DNA of 64,000 nt from an uncultured Bacteroidia bacterium (GTDB taxonomy: Bacteria > Bacteroidota > Bacteroidia > Bacteroidales > F082), in contig CADCJI010000004.1 of the NCBI GenBank assembly GCA_902801625.1, positions 1 through 64,000 of the forward strand, given 5' to 3'. Every line of letters begins with the position of its first letter. Positions within the stretch are counted from its first letter, which is position 1. Below the pieces are notes generated by a model that saw only the letters and a program-made list of their open reading frames with translations, made no database searches and was not told the origin of the DNA. Both the position numbers and the translations under genes were made by a program. Positions 34,941 through 44,365 of the stretch are shown piece by piece.

Positions 34941-37643
34941 ATGCGAAAACACATCCTGCCATTCCTGACAATGGCACTACTAATGACAGCTCCCTTTGGA
35001 GCCAAAGCCCAAATGGATGTTGAGAACTATGTCTCTGCCTCGGGCTACGTGCTTTATCGTGCACCGAATTTCAATCCCGAAACATTAGATGCATACTTTG
35101 GATTTGAAGATGACTATGAGGAAGGCCAACTCTTGGATTGGACTACCATAGATAACGATGGCGACTGCCAAACATGGAATCTGTTCCCACAAGGTGGCTA
35201 TGGACATCATAGCACTGATGGCATGGTGGTGTCGTATTCCTACGACTATGTTTCCGGTTCGCCCCTTACGCCCGATAATTTCTTGGTCTCGCCCCGTATG
35301 ACAATTCGTGCTGGCGGTTTGATTAACTTCTATTTTTGTGCCTTGGACGAGGATTATCCCGCCGAGCATCTTGCAGTGGCTATCTCCACGGAAAGCAACA
35401 CGAATCCTTCGGATTTCACCAATTTGTGGGAATGGACTTTGACTGGCAAAAGCCAATCTACTCGTCAGTTCCGCGATGTGACTGGCGACCGCCAAGGCGA
35501 TTGGTGGCAAATCTCTGTCGATTTGAGTGCGTATGAAGGGCAGGAGGCATACCTCGCCATTCGCCACTGTTCTTGCTCTGACCAGTTTGCCCTTTGTGTC
35601 GACGACATTTCCATTGGAGATGGGTCTGGATATGAACCGTTGTTGGGATGCGATATCATTCTCGACGGCCAGACGGTAGCCCAAAATCAACATGGACACC
35701 GTTTCTTGTTGGATACAGAAGGCTTTGCCGATGGTTCCTGTCACACGACCACAGTGAGGGCCAATTATGGGATGGGCTCAACTTTGGAAAGAACCTACGC
35801 TTGGACTTACCGCACGCCCGACCATTTCCAAGGCTCGCCCAACGGCCTTCACGCCGAAAGCGATGGTAATCAAGTGCAACTCTCTTGGACATTGCCTGAG
35901 ATGAATGTGCCTTTCCCTGTAGAGGAACTCTATTACGACTTTGCCGACAGCACCTTGATGGACCTCACCCTTATCGATGCCAACAACGATGGACAGAATT
36001 TCCGTGTGTATCCTTATGGCGGTTATAATGGAGGTATTGGCCTGCGTTCATGGTCATGGATGGCTGGAATGGATGAACTCAACCCCGACAACTTCATCGT
36101 CACGCCACGATTGACTCCGACCGCCAATGGTCGCATCACCTTCATGGCTTGCGATGCCGACATGCCTGGCATTGCTCCCGACCCTGAACATTTTGGTGTG
36201 GCTGTATCTACATCGGGCAACACCAATCCTTCTGATTTCACCATGATTCAAGAGTGGAATAGCACGGGTACCTACACCGAATATTCTGCTGACCTTTCGG
36301 CCTACGCTGGACAGCAGATTTATGTCGCCATTCGCCACTTCAACACGACGGGTGATACCTATTTCCTCTGTGTTGATGATATCAAGGTGACTGGTGTTGA
36401 GGCTGAAGTGACGCGTCCTGCTATCGGAGCACTGGTCTATGCCGATGATGAGTTGATTGCCACGCTCAATCATGGTGAGAGTTCTTTTACGCACGATGTG
36501 AACCGCTATACCTCTAATTATTGCATTCGTATTATCCAAGAGGGTAGCAGGGAGACAGGTGACTATTATGCCCTTGCTGCTCCGCAATGTGCTGAAGCCG
36601 AATTGGATTGCATGGCACCGAAAAACCTCAGGGCAGAGAATATGGGTGACAAAGTGAGGATTTCGTGGGAACGCGAGATTTACACTGGTTTTGAAGAAGA
36701 CCCTCAAGGCTGGACCTTCCTTGATGCCGATGGCGATGGACAGATCTTTGGCATATATAATGGTGGCGGTATGAACTCGGATGGTTCAGTGAACACGACT
36801 AACACCAATGCCTCCCTGAGTTCGTTTTCCTATCTGAATGGCTTGGGATCGCTTCAGCCCGACAACTACGCCTTCATGCCTCGAATCAAGGTGATGGAAA
36901 ATGCCTCGATGATGTTTTATGCTTCGGGTTTTGATCCCTCATATCCGACGGAACATTTTGGAGTTGCCGTGGCTTCAAGTGACGGAATGAACATCGCCAC
37001 CATTGCCGAATGGGATTCCGGCTATCCGTATCACTCCTATTCTGTCGACCTCTCGGCTTACGAAGGGCAGGAGATTTACCTCGGTTTTCGCCATTTCACC
37101 CATGTGTCGAACTATTCTTTGGTGATTGACAACATCACGGTCACCAATGTGGTTTGGGCAGGCACGCTAAGTTCGACATACGGTTACTATGTCTATCGTT
37201 CCACCAATGGTCAAGACTACGATTTGATTGGTATTGCAACTGGTACGGACATGCATTTTGATGACCATGACACCAGTTCGGAGACCTTTTATTACCAGGT
37301 GACGGCCATCAACACAATTGTCGGTGGAGAATGTGAATCGGCACCGGGAATGTCGGCAGACGGCATCCATGATTTCGTTACGGTGCATACCGATGGCATT
37401 GAAGAGAACGGCTCAGGGACCTTAATTGTTTATCCGAATCCTACCCATGGTATCCTCTTTGTAGAGACGCAAAATTTTGCGTCTTTGCCAAATCAGTCCT
37501 ACCGCATTACCAATGCCCTGGGGCAAACCATGTTGGTAGGTCAAATCACAGGTGAAACCCAACAAATTGATGTGACAAACCTGCCTCAAGGCATGTATTT
37601 TATTGCCATTGATGGTGTTACGCAAAAATTCATTGTAAAATAA
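34941..37643 (+). CDS. Cleaved-adhesin-repeat protein with T9SS sorting domain
   Basis: The protein is 900 aa. A signal peptide ends in GAKAQ. Three cleaved-adhesin (gingipain-type jelly-roll) domains lie at about residues 50-225, 325-495 and 575-740. Each contains the series (L)DWTTIDNDGDCQ/TLIDANNDGQ/TFLDADGDGQ, a TPDNFLVSPRM-like strand, AVAISTESNTNPSDF, and YLAIRHCS..FALCVDDI. Fibronectin-like linkers sit between them (VRISWEREIY). The C-terminus (LIVYPNPTHGILFVET, YRITNALGQTML, TQKFIVK) is a T9SS sorting domain. It resembles haemagglutinin/adhesin parts of Porphyromonas proteases but has no protease domain. A perfect palindrome at 37465-37484 lies inside the coding part of the sorting domain. 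Confidence 0.85.
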   Translation: MRKHILPFLTMALLMTAPFGAKAQMDVENYVSASGYVLYRAPNFNPETLDAYFGFEDDYEEGQLLDWTTIDNDGDCQTWNLFPQGGYGHHSTDGMVVSYSYDYVSGSPLTPDNFLVSPRMTIRAGGLINFYFCALDEDYPAEHLAVAISTESNTNPSDFTNLWEWTLTGKSQSTRQFRDVTGDRQGDWWQISVDLSAYEGQEAYLAIRHCSCSDQFALCVDDISIGDGSGYEPLLGCDIILDGQTVAQNQHGHRFLLDTEGFADGSCHTTTVRANYGMGSTLERTYAWTYRTPDHFQGSPNGLHAESDGNQVQLSWTLPEMNVPFPVEELYYDFADSTLMDLTLIDANNDGQNFRVYPYGGYNGGIGLRSWSWMAGMDELNPDNFIVTPRLTPTANGRITFMACDADMPGIAPDPEHFGVAVSTSGNTNPSDFTMIQEWNSTGTYTEYSADLSAYAGQQIYVAIRHFNTTGDTYFLCVDDIKVTGVEAEVTRPAIGALVYADDELIATLNHGESSFTHDVNRYTSNYCIRIIQEGSRETGDYYALAAPQCAEAELDCMAPKNLRAENMGDKVRISWEREIYTGFEEDPQGWTFLDADGDGQIFGIYNGGGMNSDGSVNTTNTNASLSSFSYLNGLGSLQPDNYAFMPRIKVMENASMMFYASGFDPSYPTEHFGVAVASSDGMNIATIAEWDSGYPYHSYSVDLSAYEGQEIYLGFRHFTHVSNYSLVIDNITVTNVVWAGTLSSTYGYYVYRSTNGQDYDLIGIATGTDMHFDDHDTSSETFYYQVTAINTIVGGECESAPGMSADGIHDFVTVHTDGIEENGSGTLIVYPNPTHGILFVETQNFASLPNQSYRITNALGQTMLVGQITGETQQIDVTNLPQGMYFIAIDGVTQKFIVK
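37465..37484. repeat. Perfect 20-nt palindrome inside a T9SS sorting domain
   Basis: AGACGCAAAATTTTGCGTCT is translated as ETQNFASL within the sorting domain of the 34941 gene. GTAGAGACGC precedes it. I recall GTAGAGACGC palindromes as repeated elements in Bacteroidota genomes. Confidence 0.7.
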
Positions 37644-37657
37644 ACCCAAACATAGGT

Positions 37658-37734
37658 TGTAGGGCTGTCGTATCACGGCAGCCGCATTGCAAATACAAAT
37701 GCGGCTGCCACGATGTGACAGTCCTACATGTTTT
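37658..37734. terminator. Long inverted repeat acting as terminator between convergent genes
   Basis: The arms at 37658-37688 and 37698-37728 pair over about 30 bp with a few mismatches. The left arm runs TGTAGGGCTGTC to GGCAGCCGCATT, the right arm AATGCGGCTGCC to GACAGTCCTACA. The loop is 9 nt and TGTTTTT follows. It separates the adhesin gene from msrA and looks like a repeated element used as a terminator. Confidence 0.75.
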
Positions 37735-38214
37735 TCAGAAAATCTTATGCCAAACATGGCACTCGGGCGTTTCACCCCGCTCGTCCAGATAGTCTTGATG
37801 ATAGTCCTCGGCAGGGTAGAAGGCCATGGCTTGGCGAATCTGCGTGGCGGGATGATAGCCCATCTGCATCAGTTCGCCAAAAACCTTAATGGCCGTGTCG
37901 CGCTCCGTGGTGTCGTTGAACCAAATGGCGGAAAGGTATTGTGTGCCAATATCAATGCCTTGGCCGTCGGCCTGCTCAAAGTTGTGGATTTCGAAGAAAT
38001 AACGCACTAAGACTTCGTAGGAAACCAATTTGGGATCGTATTCCACTTCGATGGTCTCCAAATGCCCTGTGGTGCCTGTCTTGACTTGTTTGTAACTCGG
38101 GTTTTCCATGTCACCGCCCATGAATCCGACGACGGTCTTTGTCACGCCCTTGAGACGTTTGAAGTAATACTCCACGCCCCAAAAGCATCCTGCTGAGAAA
38201 TATGCTTTTTTCAT
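37735..38214 (-). CDS. msrA: Peptide-methionine (S)-S-oxide reductase MsrA
   Basis: The protein is 159 aa from the ATG at 38214, placed just after the upstream stop. A TTG at 38229 would overlap the previous gene and is not needed. The catalytic Cys is in AGCFWGVEYYF at the N-terminus. Conserved GHLETIEVEYDP, FFEIHNFEQADGQGIDIGTQY and AEDYHQDYL follow. It repairs oxidised methionine. Only the MsrA domain is present, with no MsrB fusion. It is the last gene of the operon with the C10 peptidase. Confidence 0.92.
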   Translation of the reverse strand: MKKAYFSAGCFWGVEYYFKRLKGVTKTVVGFMGGDMENPSYKQVKTGTTGHLETIEVEYDPKLVSYEVLVRYFFEIHNFEQADGQGIDIGTQYLSAIWFNDTTERDTAIKVFGELMQMGYHPATQIRQAMAFYPAEDYHQDYLDERGETPECHVWHKIF

Positions 38215-38215
38215 A

Positions 38216-38863
38216 TCACTTTGGTTCAATTATGAGTATTTCGTCTATAGTAACAACGGATCCTTCTTGATTGTTCAAGCAATTGTATTTTGCAGTAGAA
38301 TCCGTATTGACTTGAAGAATGTTATTCCAAAATTGTCCTTTCTGTAAGTCATACCCTGGGTCAAGACAGTAGAATGAAATACTATTATTAATCTCTTGAT
38401 AACCAATTGCTACGACTGCATGACCGTTTTTATTTCCTTTTCTCGTAAAACCAATCTCAACAGGCAAGTTGTTTTGAAGGGCTTCAATTATGTCATCGAC
38501 CAAAGAAGTCCTTTCATTTTCATAATAACAGATAGAGTTGATTTTACTCCGAAACGCCTTGTTCAAATCGGATTGAAGGTCTTTGAAATAGTAGCCTTTT
38601 CTAATAAAACCTTGGTGCTCGAGAAATAATCTGACCAACCTTCCTTTTGATTTGCGGCCATCGTGACGAAAATCTAAATCTGTTATTTCTTTTCGTTTTA
38701 TTACTTTGCTCATTATCAAGCACATCATCATGCTATATACAGCACAAGCACCGTCCAATGAACCTTGTTGTAGATGTATATCTTGCTTTGTTCCTTTTAC
38801 AAATAAGCCGTCTTTTGTAAGATTGACTCTGTCGATTATCTTTATTTGTTGGGTTTGTTCCAT
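38216..38863 (-). CDS. Cysteine-peptidase-like (papain/C39-type fold) protein
   Basis: The protein is 215 aa with no signal peptide. The order of residues fits a papain-like fold: Gln32/33 and Cys40 in LQQGSLDGACAVYSMMMCLI, His148 in KNGHAVVAIGYQ, and Asp168 in YCLDPGYD. The domain is closest, by eye, to C39-like peptidases. Activity is not proven. Its ATG shares one base with the stop of the upstream C10 peptidase gene (TAATG), so the two are coupled. The gene is AT-rich compared with its neighbours, which suggests it was acquired. It could process, or mimic and control, the exported peptidase. Confidence 0.6.
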   Translation of the reverse strand: MEQTQQIKIIDRVNLTKDGLFVKGTKQDIHLQQGSLDGACAVYSMMMCLIMSKVIKRKEITDLDFRHDGRKSKGRLVRLFLEHQGFIRKGYYFKDLQSDLNKAFRSKINSICYYENERTSLVDDIIEALQNNLPVEIGFTRKGNKNGHAVVAIGYQEINNSISFYCLDPGYDLQKGQFWNNILQVNTDSTAKYNCLNNQEGSVVTIDEILIIEPK

Positions 38864-41511
38864 TATTGTTTTACAATTTTGGTGACCAATCTTTTGCTAT
38901 TTTGTTTAATTATCAAGAAATAAATCCCGTTTTCGAGACTTGAAATCTCGATTGTTTCTACTTTTTCGGCTTTCAAAACAATTTGCCCCAACACATTGCG
39001 GACTTCGACATCGCAAGGCGTTTCAGCATCGATGTGGATTTGTCCCGTTGTCGGGTTAGGCCAAACAAGAATGTCAGTTTCAGCAGCTTCTTCAATGCCT
39101 TCCAAAACCATCAAAGTGAGGCCGATGACACTGTCGCAATCAGGGCCTTCGAGGACATGGGTATAGTAGCCGGGCTCGTTCAAGGGACGGCTGAAGAACC
39201 AATACGGAGTATCGCTTTCATATAAAGCGTCCTCAATCTGGGTGAGCGAAGCACAGCTTTCGTAAGCACCAATCTCCACGCGACCTTTCTGAAGGCGCAG
39301 ATTACCTGCAATGTCGGTGTTACCCAAACCTGTCGTATAAGGCTTGCCTGCATTGAGGCAGATACTGCGCGGATGAATGCTCCAATTGCTGTTGTGATAT
39401 TCGGCTCCTGCGCCTTGGGCGGGATGATTGAATCGTACATAACAACCTGGTTCAACGCCACTGTTTTCGGCTGACAGATTGATCATCTCTGTGCCTTCGG
39501 CTCCACCTTGTACAGCACAGTACTCATAATCACTCACACCATCCATCTGGCTCGGCTGACCGTTGGCCATGTTGCCCCAAAGGATGCAGTTGATGTATTT
39601 GTTGTGTCTTTCCTCATGATAGACGCCTCCGATGCTCTCCGTGGCGAGGTTCATCACAAAATCACAATTGTAGGCAGTGAACTTGCCTCGGGCATACATG
39701 CCGCCTGCGTTTTTGGCCGAGTTGTTACTAATGATGCAGTTTTTGAGCGTTGGCTCTGTGTTATTATAAAGGTATATGCCGCCACCTTTGGTGGTGGCAG
39801 TGTTGTTGCTGATGAGGCAGTTGTTGTAACCAGCGCCAATACGGTCGCAAACGCCACCTCCCATAGAGGCACTATTGTCAGTGATTCGGCAATTGTTCAG
39901 CGTGACATGCGCAGTGCCACCCGTTGAGTTGATGTAAATGCCACCACCGTACATGGTGGCAGTGTTGTTGATGATGTTGCAGTTGTTCAGCGTAACATAG
40001 TTGTTCAGGTAGACTCCAGCACCGCTGCCGATAATTCCGTTTTGGATGGTGAAACCGTCCCAAATGGGCATTGTGGCTGAGGTGAAGGCTTGGTCTTGCA
40101 GCAACACGCGCCTTGCCCCTTGTCCGTCGAGGATGGTAGGAAACTTGTCAAAGTCACGAAGAGAGAGGTCGAAATCGGGACCTTCGTTGCCTTCAAAACC
40201 ACCGTAGACGCGGTTGTTTGGCGAGATGTAGAAAGCGCCTTCCGTGTCGTTGGTGTCGCCGTAGTAGATACCGGTTTTTACCCAAACCCTGGTGCTGCCA
40301 CCGCTCGAGAGAGCAGAGGCAAAATGCAGTTTGTTGGTGGCATTGCTCCATGATGAGCCATCTCCAACACCGTTTTCACTGACATAAATGATTCCATTGG
40401 CATCGGCTTGAATGCTGACTGGGAAGATGTTATTCACCACTGCCTGACCTTGGTTGAAGCCATTCACATCGTAAGTGGAATAGAAGGCATCGCCACTGCC
40501 GCTCCAACCGAAGTTGAAGTGAAAGAGGTCGTTGTCGTCATAGCCGTCGCAAACGAAGGCGTGACCACTGTCGCCGTTGGAGCCAGAATAATAAATAGGA
40601 TGCGACAGGTCAAGTTCAGCTCTCAGCATAGCATTCCATGCTTCGTCCTGATAGCTGCTCTTCATGTGATATTTGGCACCGCAGTAACCGAAATAAGAGC
40701 GAAGAGCCGTCTCTACATCAGCCGATTGGGCACCACTGCCCGAAGCGGAATAGTTCATGTTGACGCTTACGCCGCAGTGATACAGCAGAGTAGCTATGGC
40801 ATCGTTGGTGCTCCAAATCTCATTGGGCATCTGGTCCCAATGGTAAGTTGTGGCGCCAAAGTTGGCACTTTGTTCGCCGTACTCGCTGTGGACATAACTG
40901 TGTGAGCCGAAACCAGTTGTGGGATAATCCCAATATTTCATCACTTGGCCCATGGCGGTGGCCACACAGCCCGCATAGCAGTGACCGCAAGGGCCGCCCC
41001 ACCACCAACCACCACCTGTCTCCGGACAATATTCGTTGTAGTAACAGTCTTGGTTCCAGCGTGTGCTGACCAAGGGGTCAACAGTTGTGGTACTGCGGGT
41101 TCCGAAGATGCCTTGAGCCGCTTCATCCCAAAGACGTTGGATTTTGGTTTCGGGTTGTATGCCATTGGTGGTGGCGAAATCAATCATTTCGTCATAATGC
41201 CGTATCCACGAGGTGAAGTTCTCGGGAGCGTCCTCCATATCGGGAAATGTCCTTTGATCAGACCATCCTAACACAGGGGGTAGGACAGTGTTGCTGGAGA
41301 TGATGACAAAACCTTGTTCTCCAACATTGTATATGAACAGACCTTCAGAGGATACCAGGCTCAGATTCTGGCTTTTAAAGGCTGTTTTGGTGTTGATAAA
41401 AGCTTGCGCCGTTTTGTAAGCACGTATTTCATCAACCTGCATTGAGGTTTGTGCAAAAGTGCAGAAAACAGTTGCGAAAAGCAGCGTTAGAACGAGTGAT
41501 AGTTTTTTCAT
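38863..41511 (-). CDS. C10 peptidase (streptopain family) fused to beta-helix and T9SS domain
   Basis: The protein is 882 aa. A signal peptide ends in CTFAQ. A propeptide follows, with the Spi-like pattern (GFVIISSNTVLPPVLGWSD), up to about residue 135. The C10 catalytic domain spans about 145-370, with nucleophile Cys182 in YAGCVATAMGQVMKYWDYP and His317 in GDSGHAFVCDGY. A right-handed beta-helix is next (about 380-690), with repeats such as GGGIYINSTGGTAHVTLNNC and NNTATMYGGG. The C-terminal 75 residues (DILVWPNPTTGQIHID, VRNVLGQIV, LVTKIVKQ) are a T9SS sorting domain. It should be a surface or secreted protease like interpain or SpeB, with the helix perhaps binding glycans. It heads an operon with the C39-like protein and msrA. 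Confidence 0.88.
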   Translation of the reverse strand: MKKLSLVLTLLFATVFCTFAQTSMQVDEIRAYKTAQAFINTKTAFKSQNLSLVSSEGLFIYNVGEQGFVIISSNTVLPPVLGWSDQRTFPDMEDAPENFTSWIRHYDEMIDFATTNGIQPETKIQRLWDEAAQGIFGTRSTTTVDPLVSTRWNQDCYYNEYCPETGGGWWWGGPCGHCYAGCVATAMGQVMKYWDYPTTGFGSHSYVHSEYGEQSANFGATTYHWDQMPNEIWSTNDAIATLLYHCGVSVNMNYSASGSGAQSADVETALRSYFGYCGAKYHMKSSYQDEAWNAMLRAELDLSHPIYYSGSNGDSGHAFVCDGYDDNDLFHFNFGWSGSGDAFYSTYDVNGFNQGQAVVNNIFPVSIQADANGIIYVSENGVGDGSSWSNATNKLHFASALSSGGSTRVWVKTGIYYGDTNDTEGAFYISPNNRVYGGFEGNEGPDFDLSLRDFDKFPTILDGQGARRVLLQDQAFTSATMPIWDGFTIQNGIIGSGAGVYLNNYVTLNNCNIINNTATMYGGGIYINSTGGTAHVTLNNCRITDNSASMGGGVCDRIGAGYNNCLISNNTATTKGGGIYLYNNTEPTLKNCIISNNSAKNAGGMYARGKFTAYNCDFVMNLATESIGGVYHEERHNKYINCILWGNMANGQPSQMDGVSDYEYCAVQGGAEGTEMINLSAENSGVEPGCYVRFNHPAQGAGAEYHNSNWSIHPRSICLNAGKPYTTGLGNTDIAGNLRLQKGRVEIGAYESCASLTQIEDALYESDTPYWFFSRPLNEPGYYTHVLEGPDCDSVIGLTLMVLEGIEEAAETDILVWPNPTTGQIHIDAETPCDVEVRNVLGQIVLKAEKVETIEISSLENGIYFLIIKQNSKRLVTKIVKQ

Positions 41512-41530
41512 TGGTAGATTAATTTGGCCG

Positions 41531-41538
41531 CAAAGTTA
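41531..41538 (-). promoter_or_regulatory. -7 box (TAACTTTG, minus) for the C10 operon
   Basis: A TAnnTTTG match followed by C on the minus strand, 19 nt before the ATG at 41511. Confidence 0.6.
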
Positions 41539-41573
41539 GTAAAGTTGTTTAGATATGCAGAGACAAAAAAATG

Positions 41574-42251
41574 TTAGTTTTTCAAGGCATTGCTAATGGC
41601 CTCCAGCACCATCTCTTCCATGGTGAAATAAGTGTCGGGAAGGGGATGGCATCCGTCGTCGCTGAGCGTCTTGGGAAGACCGAGGTTCTCATCAGTGAGA
41701 GCCGAATGGTAGTCAAGGTAAACGATTCCATTCGCATCGGCGTATGCCTTCAGGCTCTTATTGATGTCGACGATGATCTGCCCTGGTTTTTTTATCTCCT
41801 TACGCCAAGGGAACTCTGAGCAGGGTGGGATGGAACTGATGATAGGCACGATGCCGTTGGCTTGGGCTTGGTTGCACATGGCAACGATGTTGTCGACCAC
41901 GCGTTCGGGCGACACCCAATATTCGTTATGTGCCACATCGTTGGTGCCAGCCATGATGACCACAGCCTTGGGGTGAAGGTCTATGACATCATCATAGAAC
42001 CGCACCAACATCTGCGCGGAGGTCTGTCCGCTGATGCCTCTACCACAGAAGTTGTGGCTACTGAAGAAATCAGGATGGTAATAGGCCCAGTTATCAGTGA
42101 TGGAGTTGCCTATAAAGACCACTTCTGGGTAGTTATTGCTTGCAATAATGCGCTCATTGTCGGCCTTATAGCGGTTGAAGCCGAACCAATCTTGAGAATA
42201 GCCAAAGAATGACATAATTACAAAAATGATGAGAATAAGGGTCTTCTTCAT
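41574..42251 (-). CDS. SGNH/GDSL hydrolase (exported)
   Basis: The protein is 225 aa. A signal peptide ends in FFGYSQ. The four SGNH blocks are present: block [13 protein letters not shown] with Ser50, block [11 protein letters not shown], block [16 protein letters not shown], and block [13 protein letters not shown] with Asp and His. It is an esterase of the type that removes acyl groups from lipids or glycans. The closest families in Bacteroidales are acetylhydrolase-like (G-D-S-L family) proteins. The substrate is not known. It has its own promoter and is not tightly linked to neighbours. Confidence 0.88.
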   Translation of the reverse strand: MKKTLILIIFVIMSFFGYSQDWFGFNRYKADNERIIASNNYPEVVFIGNSITDNWAYYHPDFFSSHNFCGRGISGQTSAQMLVRFYDDVIDLHPKAVVIMAGTNDVAHNEYWVSPERVVDNIVAMCNQAQANGIVPIISSIPPCSEFPWRKEIKKPGQIIVDINKSLKAYADANGIVYLDYHSALTDENLGLPKTLSDDGCHPLPDTYFTMEEMVLEAISNALKN

Positions 42252-42267
42252 TGTTCAAATTTTGGCG

Positions 42268-42275
42268 CAAATTTA
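42268..42275 (-). promoter_or_regulatory. -7 box (TAAATTTG, minus) for the SGNH hydrolase
   Basis: A TAnnTTTG match followed by C on the minus strand, 16 nt before the ATG at 42251. Confidence 0.6.
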
Positions 42276-42348
42276 GCATTATTTCTAAATAAGGTGAAAA
42301 AAAACTTCGCAAAGGCTAAGAAACTGCAATTTGTAAGGAAATATTTCG

Positions 42349-42356
42349 TACTTTTG
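42349..42356 (+). promoter_or_regulatory. -7 box (TACTTTTG) for the thrS operon
   Basis: A TAnnTTTG match followed by C, with a TTG 15 nt upstream, lies 27 nt before the thrS ATG at 42384. It rules out the longer frame that opens at 42294. Confidence 0.6.
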
Positions 42357-42383
42357 CAGCCGCTTTCAAAAAGACCTATTTAT

Positions 42384-44324
42384 ATGATTAACATAACCTT
42401 CCCTGACAATAGTGTCAGACAATTTGAAGCCGGTGTAACTCCGCTGGATATCGCCAAGAGCTTGAGCGAAGGCTTGGCACGTAACGTATTGGTTGCCAAA
42501 GTGAACGGTGTGATGTGGGATGCCATGCGCCCCATCAACGAGGACGCCACCATCCAGCTCTTCACCTGGGACGACCCTGAAGGTAAGGCTACCTTCTGGC
42601 ATTCGTCGGCCCACCTCATGGCTGAAGCCATCGAGGCCCTCTACAAGGGCGTGAAGTTCGGCATCGGCCCCGCAGTGGATGCTGGTTTCTATTACGACAT
42701 CGACACGGGTGACATCACCCTGACCGAGGCCGACCTCGTCGCAATTGAGAAGAAGATGCTCGAACTGGCCCGCGAGAAGCAGACTTTCGAGCGCGTCGAT
42801 GTGAGCAAAGCCGAGGCTTTGAAGTACTTCACCGACAAAGGCGACGAGTATAAGGAGGAACTGATCAGCGAACTGGAAGACGGCACCATCACCTATTATA
42901 AAAATGGCGCCTTCACCGACCTCTGCCGCGGTCCCCACATCCCGAACACGAGCTTCATCAAGGCTGTGAAGTTGACCTCGCTGGCTGGCGCCTACTGGCG
43001 TGGCGATGAGAAGCGCAAGCAGCTCACCCGCGTTTATGGCATCACCTTCCCGAAGCAGAAGGAACTCGAAGAGTACCTCGTGTTGCTCGAAGAAGCCAAG
43101 AAGCGTGACCACCGCAAGCTGGGCCGTGAGTTGGAGCTCTTCATGTTCAGCGACACCGTGGGTAAAGGCCTGCCGATCTGGTTGCCCAAAGGCACCGAGT
43201 TGCGCCTCCGCCTGCAAGAGTACCTGACCAAGATTCAAAAGGAATATGGTTATGAGCAGGTCATCACGCCCCATATCGGTGGCAAGCAGCTCTATGTCAC
43301 TTCAGGTCACTGGGATCACTACGGCGAAGACAGCTTCCGCCCAATCACCACGCCGGAAGAAGGCGAGGAATACCTGCTGAAGCCGATGAACTGCCCTCAC
43401 CACTGCATGATCTTCAAGTGGAAGCCGCGTTCCTATAAGGACCTGCCTTTCCGCTGCGCTGAGTTCGGTACGGTGTATCGTTACGAGCAGAGCGGCGAGT
43501 TGCACGGCCTGACCCGTGTGCGTTCGTTCACCCAAGACGATGCCCACATCTTCTGCCGTCCTGACCAGGTGAAGGAAGAGTTCATCCGCGTGATGGAAAT
43601 CATCGAAATCATCTTCAAGGCTCTTGACTTCAAGAACTTTGAAGCACAGATATCGCTCCGCGACCCCAACGACCATGAGAAGTATGTGGGTACGGACGAG
43701 AACTGGGCCAAGGCTGAGGCCGCCATTCAGGAGGCCTGCGCCGAGAAGGGCCTGCCCGCCCATGTTGAATATGGTGAGGCTGCTTTCTACGGTCCCAAGC
43801 TCGACTTCATGGTGAAGGACGCCCTCGGTCGTAAGTGGCAGTTGGGTACCATCCAAGTGGACTACAACCTGCCCGAGCGTTTCGACTTGACTTACATCGG
43901 TGCCGACAACGAGAAACACCGTCCCGTGATGGTACACCGCGCACCCTTCGGCTCCATGGAGCGTTTCGTGGCCGTGTTGTTGGAGCACTGCGCCGGCGAG
44001 TTCCCGCTGTGGCTGGCTCCCGACCAAGTGATTATCCTCCCCGTGAGCGAAAAATACCTCGATTTTGCGAAAAATTTGCAATCGTATCTGAAAAAGTCCG
44101 ATATTCGCGCCCTCATTGACGAGCGTAACGAGAAGATCGGCCGTAAGATCCGTGATGCTGAAATGAAGAAATATCCTTACATGCTCATCGTTGGCGAGAA
44201 GGAAGCGGCTGAAAATCAAGTCTCTGTGCGTAAGCATGGTCAAGTCGACCTTGGCACAATGCCGACGGAAGCCTTTGCAGAGATGATTCGCAAGCAAGTC
44301 GAGGAGGAACAGAACAAGAGATAA
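42384..44324 (+). CDS. thrS: Threonyl-tRNA synthetase
   Basis: The protein is 646 aa from the ATG at 42384. The TGS domain ([20 protein letters not shown]) opens it. The editing domain follows with [14 protein letters not shown], the YYDID region and the [10 protein letters not shown] motif. The class II core has [12 protein letters not shown] (zinc Cys), [14 protein letters not shown] and [13 protein letters not shown]. The anticodon-binding domain is last ([15 protein letters not shown]). It charges tRNA-Thr. It heads the conserved operon thrS-infC-rpmI-rplT. Confidence 0.96.
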   Translation: MINITFPDNSVRQFEAGVTPLDIAKSLSEGLARNVLVAKVNGVMWDAMRPINEDATIQLFTWDDPEGKATFWHSSAHLMAEAIEALYKGVKFGIGPAVDAGFYYDIDTGDITLTEADLVAIEKKMLELAREKQTFERVDVSKAEALKYFTDKGDEYKEELISELEDGTITYYKNGAFTDLCRGPHIPNTSFIKAVKLTSLAGAYWRGDEKRKQLTRVYGITFPKQKELEEYLVLLEEAKKRDHRKLGRELELFMFSDTVGKGLPIWLPKGTELRLRLQEYLTKIQKEYGYEQVITPHIGGKQLYVTSGHWDHYGEDSFRPITTPEEGEEYLLKPMNCPHHCMIFKWKPRSYKDLPFRCAEFGTVYRYEQSGELHGLTRVRSFTQDDAHIFCRPDQVKEEFIRVMEIIEIIFKALDFKNFEAQISLRDPNDHEKYVGTDENWAKAEAAIQEACAEKGLPAHVEYGEAAFYGPKLDFMVKDALGRKWQLGTIQVDYNLPERFDLTYIGADNEKHRPVMVHRAPFGSMERFVAVLLEHCAGEFPLWLAPDQVIILPVSEKYLDFAKNLQSYLKKSDIRALIDERNEKIGRKIRDAEMKKYPYMLIVGEKEAAENQVSVRKHGQVDLGTMPTEAFAEMIRKQVEEEQNKR

Positions 44325-44365
44325 CTAACTAACTGAATATAAACTTAATATAGGAGACTAAAACT

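Noticed and set aside
39650..40070. Repetitive sequence in the C10 gene considered as a DNA repeat array
   Set aside because: The periodicity follows the beta-helix protein repeats (GGGIY, NNTAT) and is explained by the coding sequence.
43302..44297. Minus-strand open frame of 331 codons opposite thrS
   Set aside because: It is covered by thrS with all family motifs. No promoter box precedes it.
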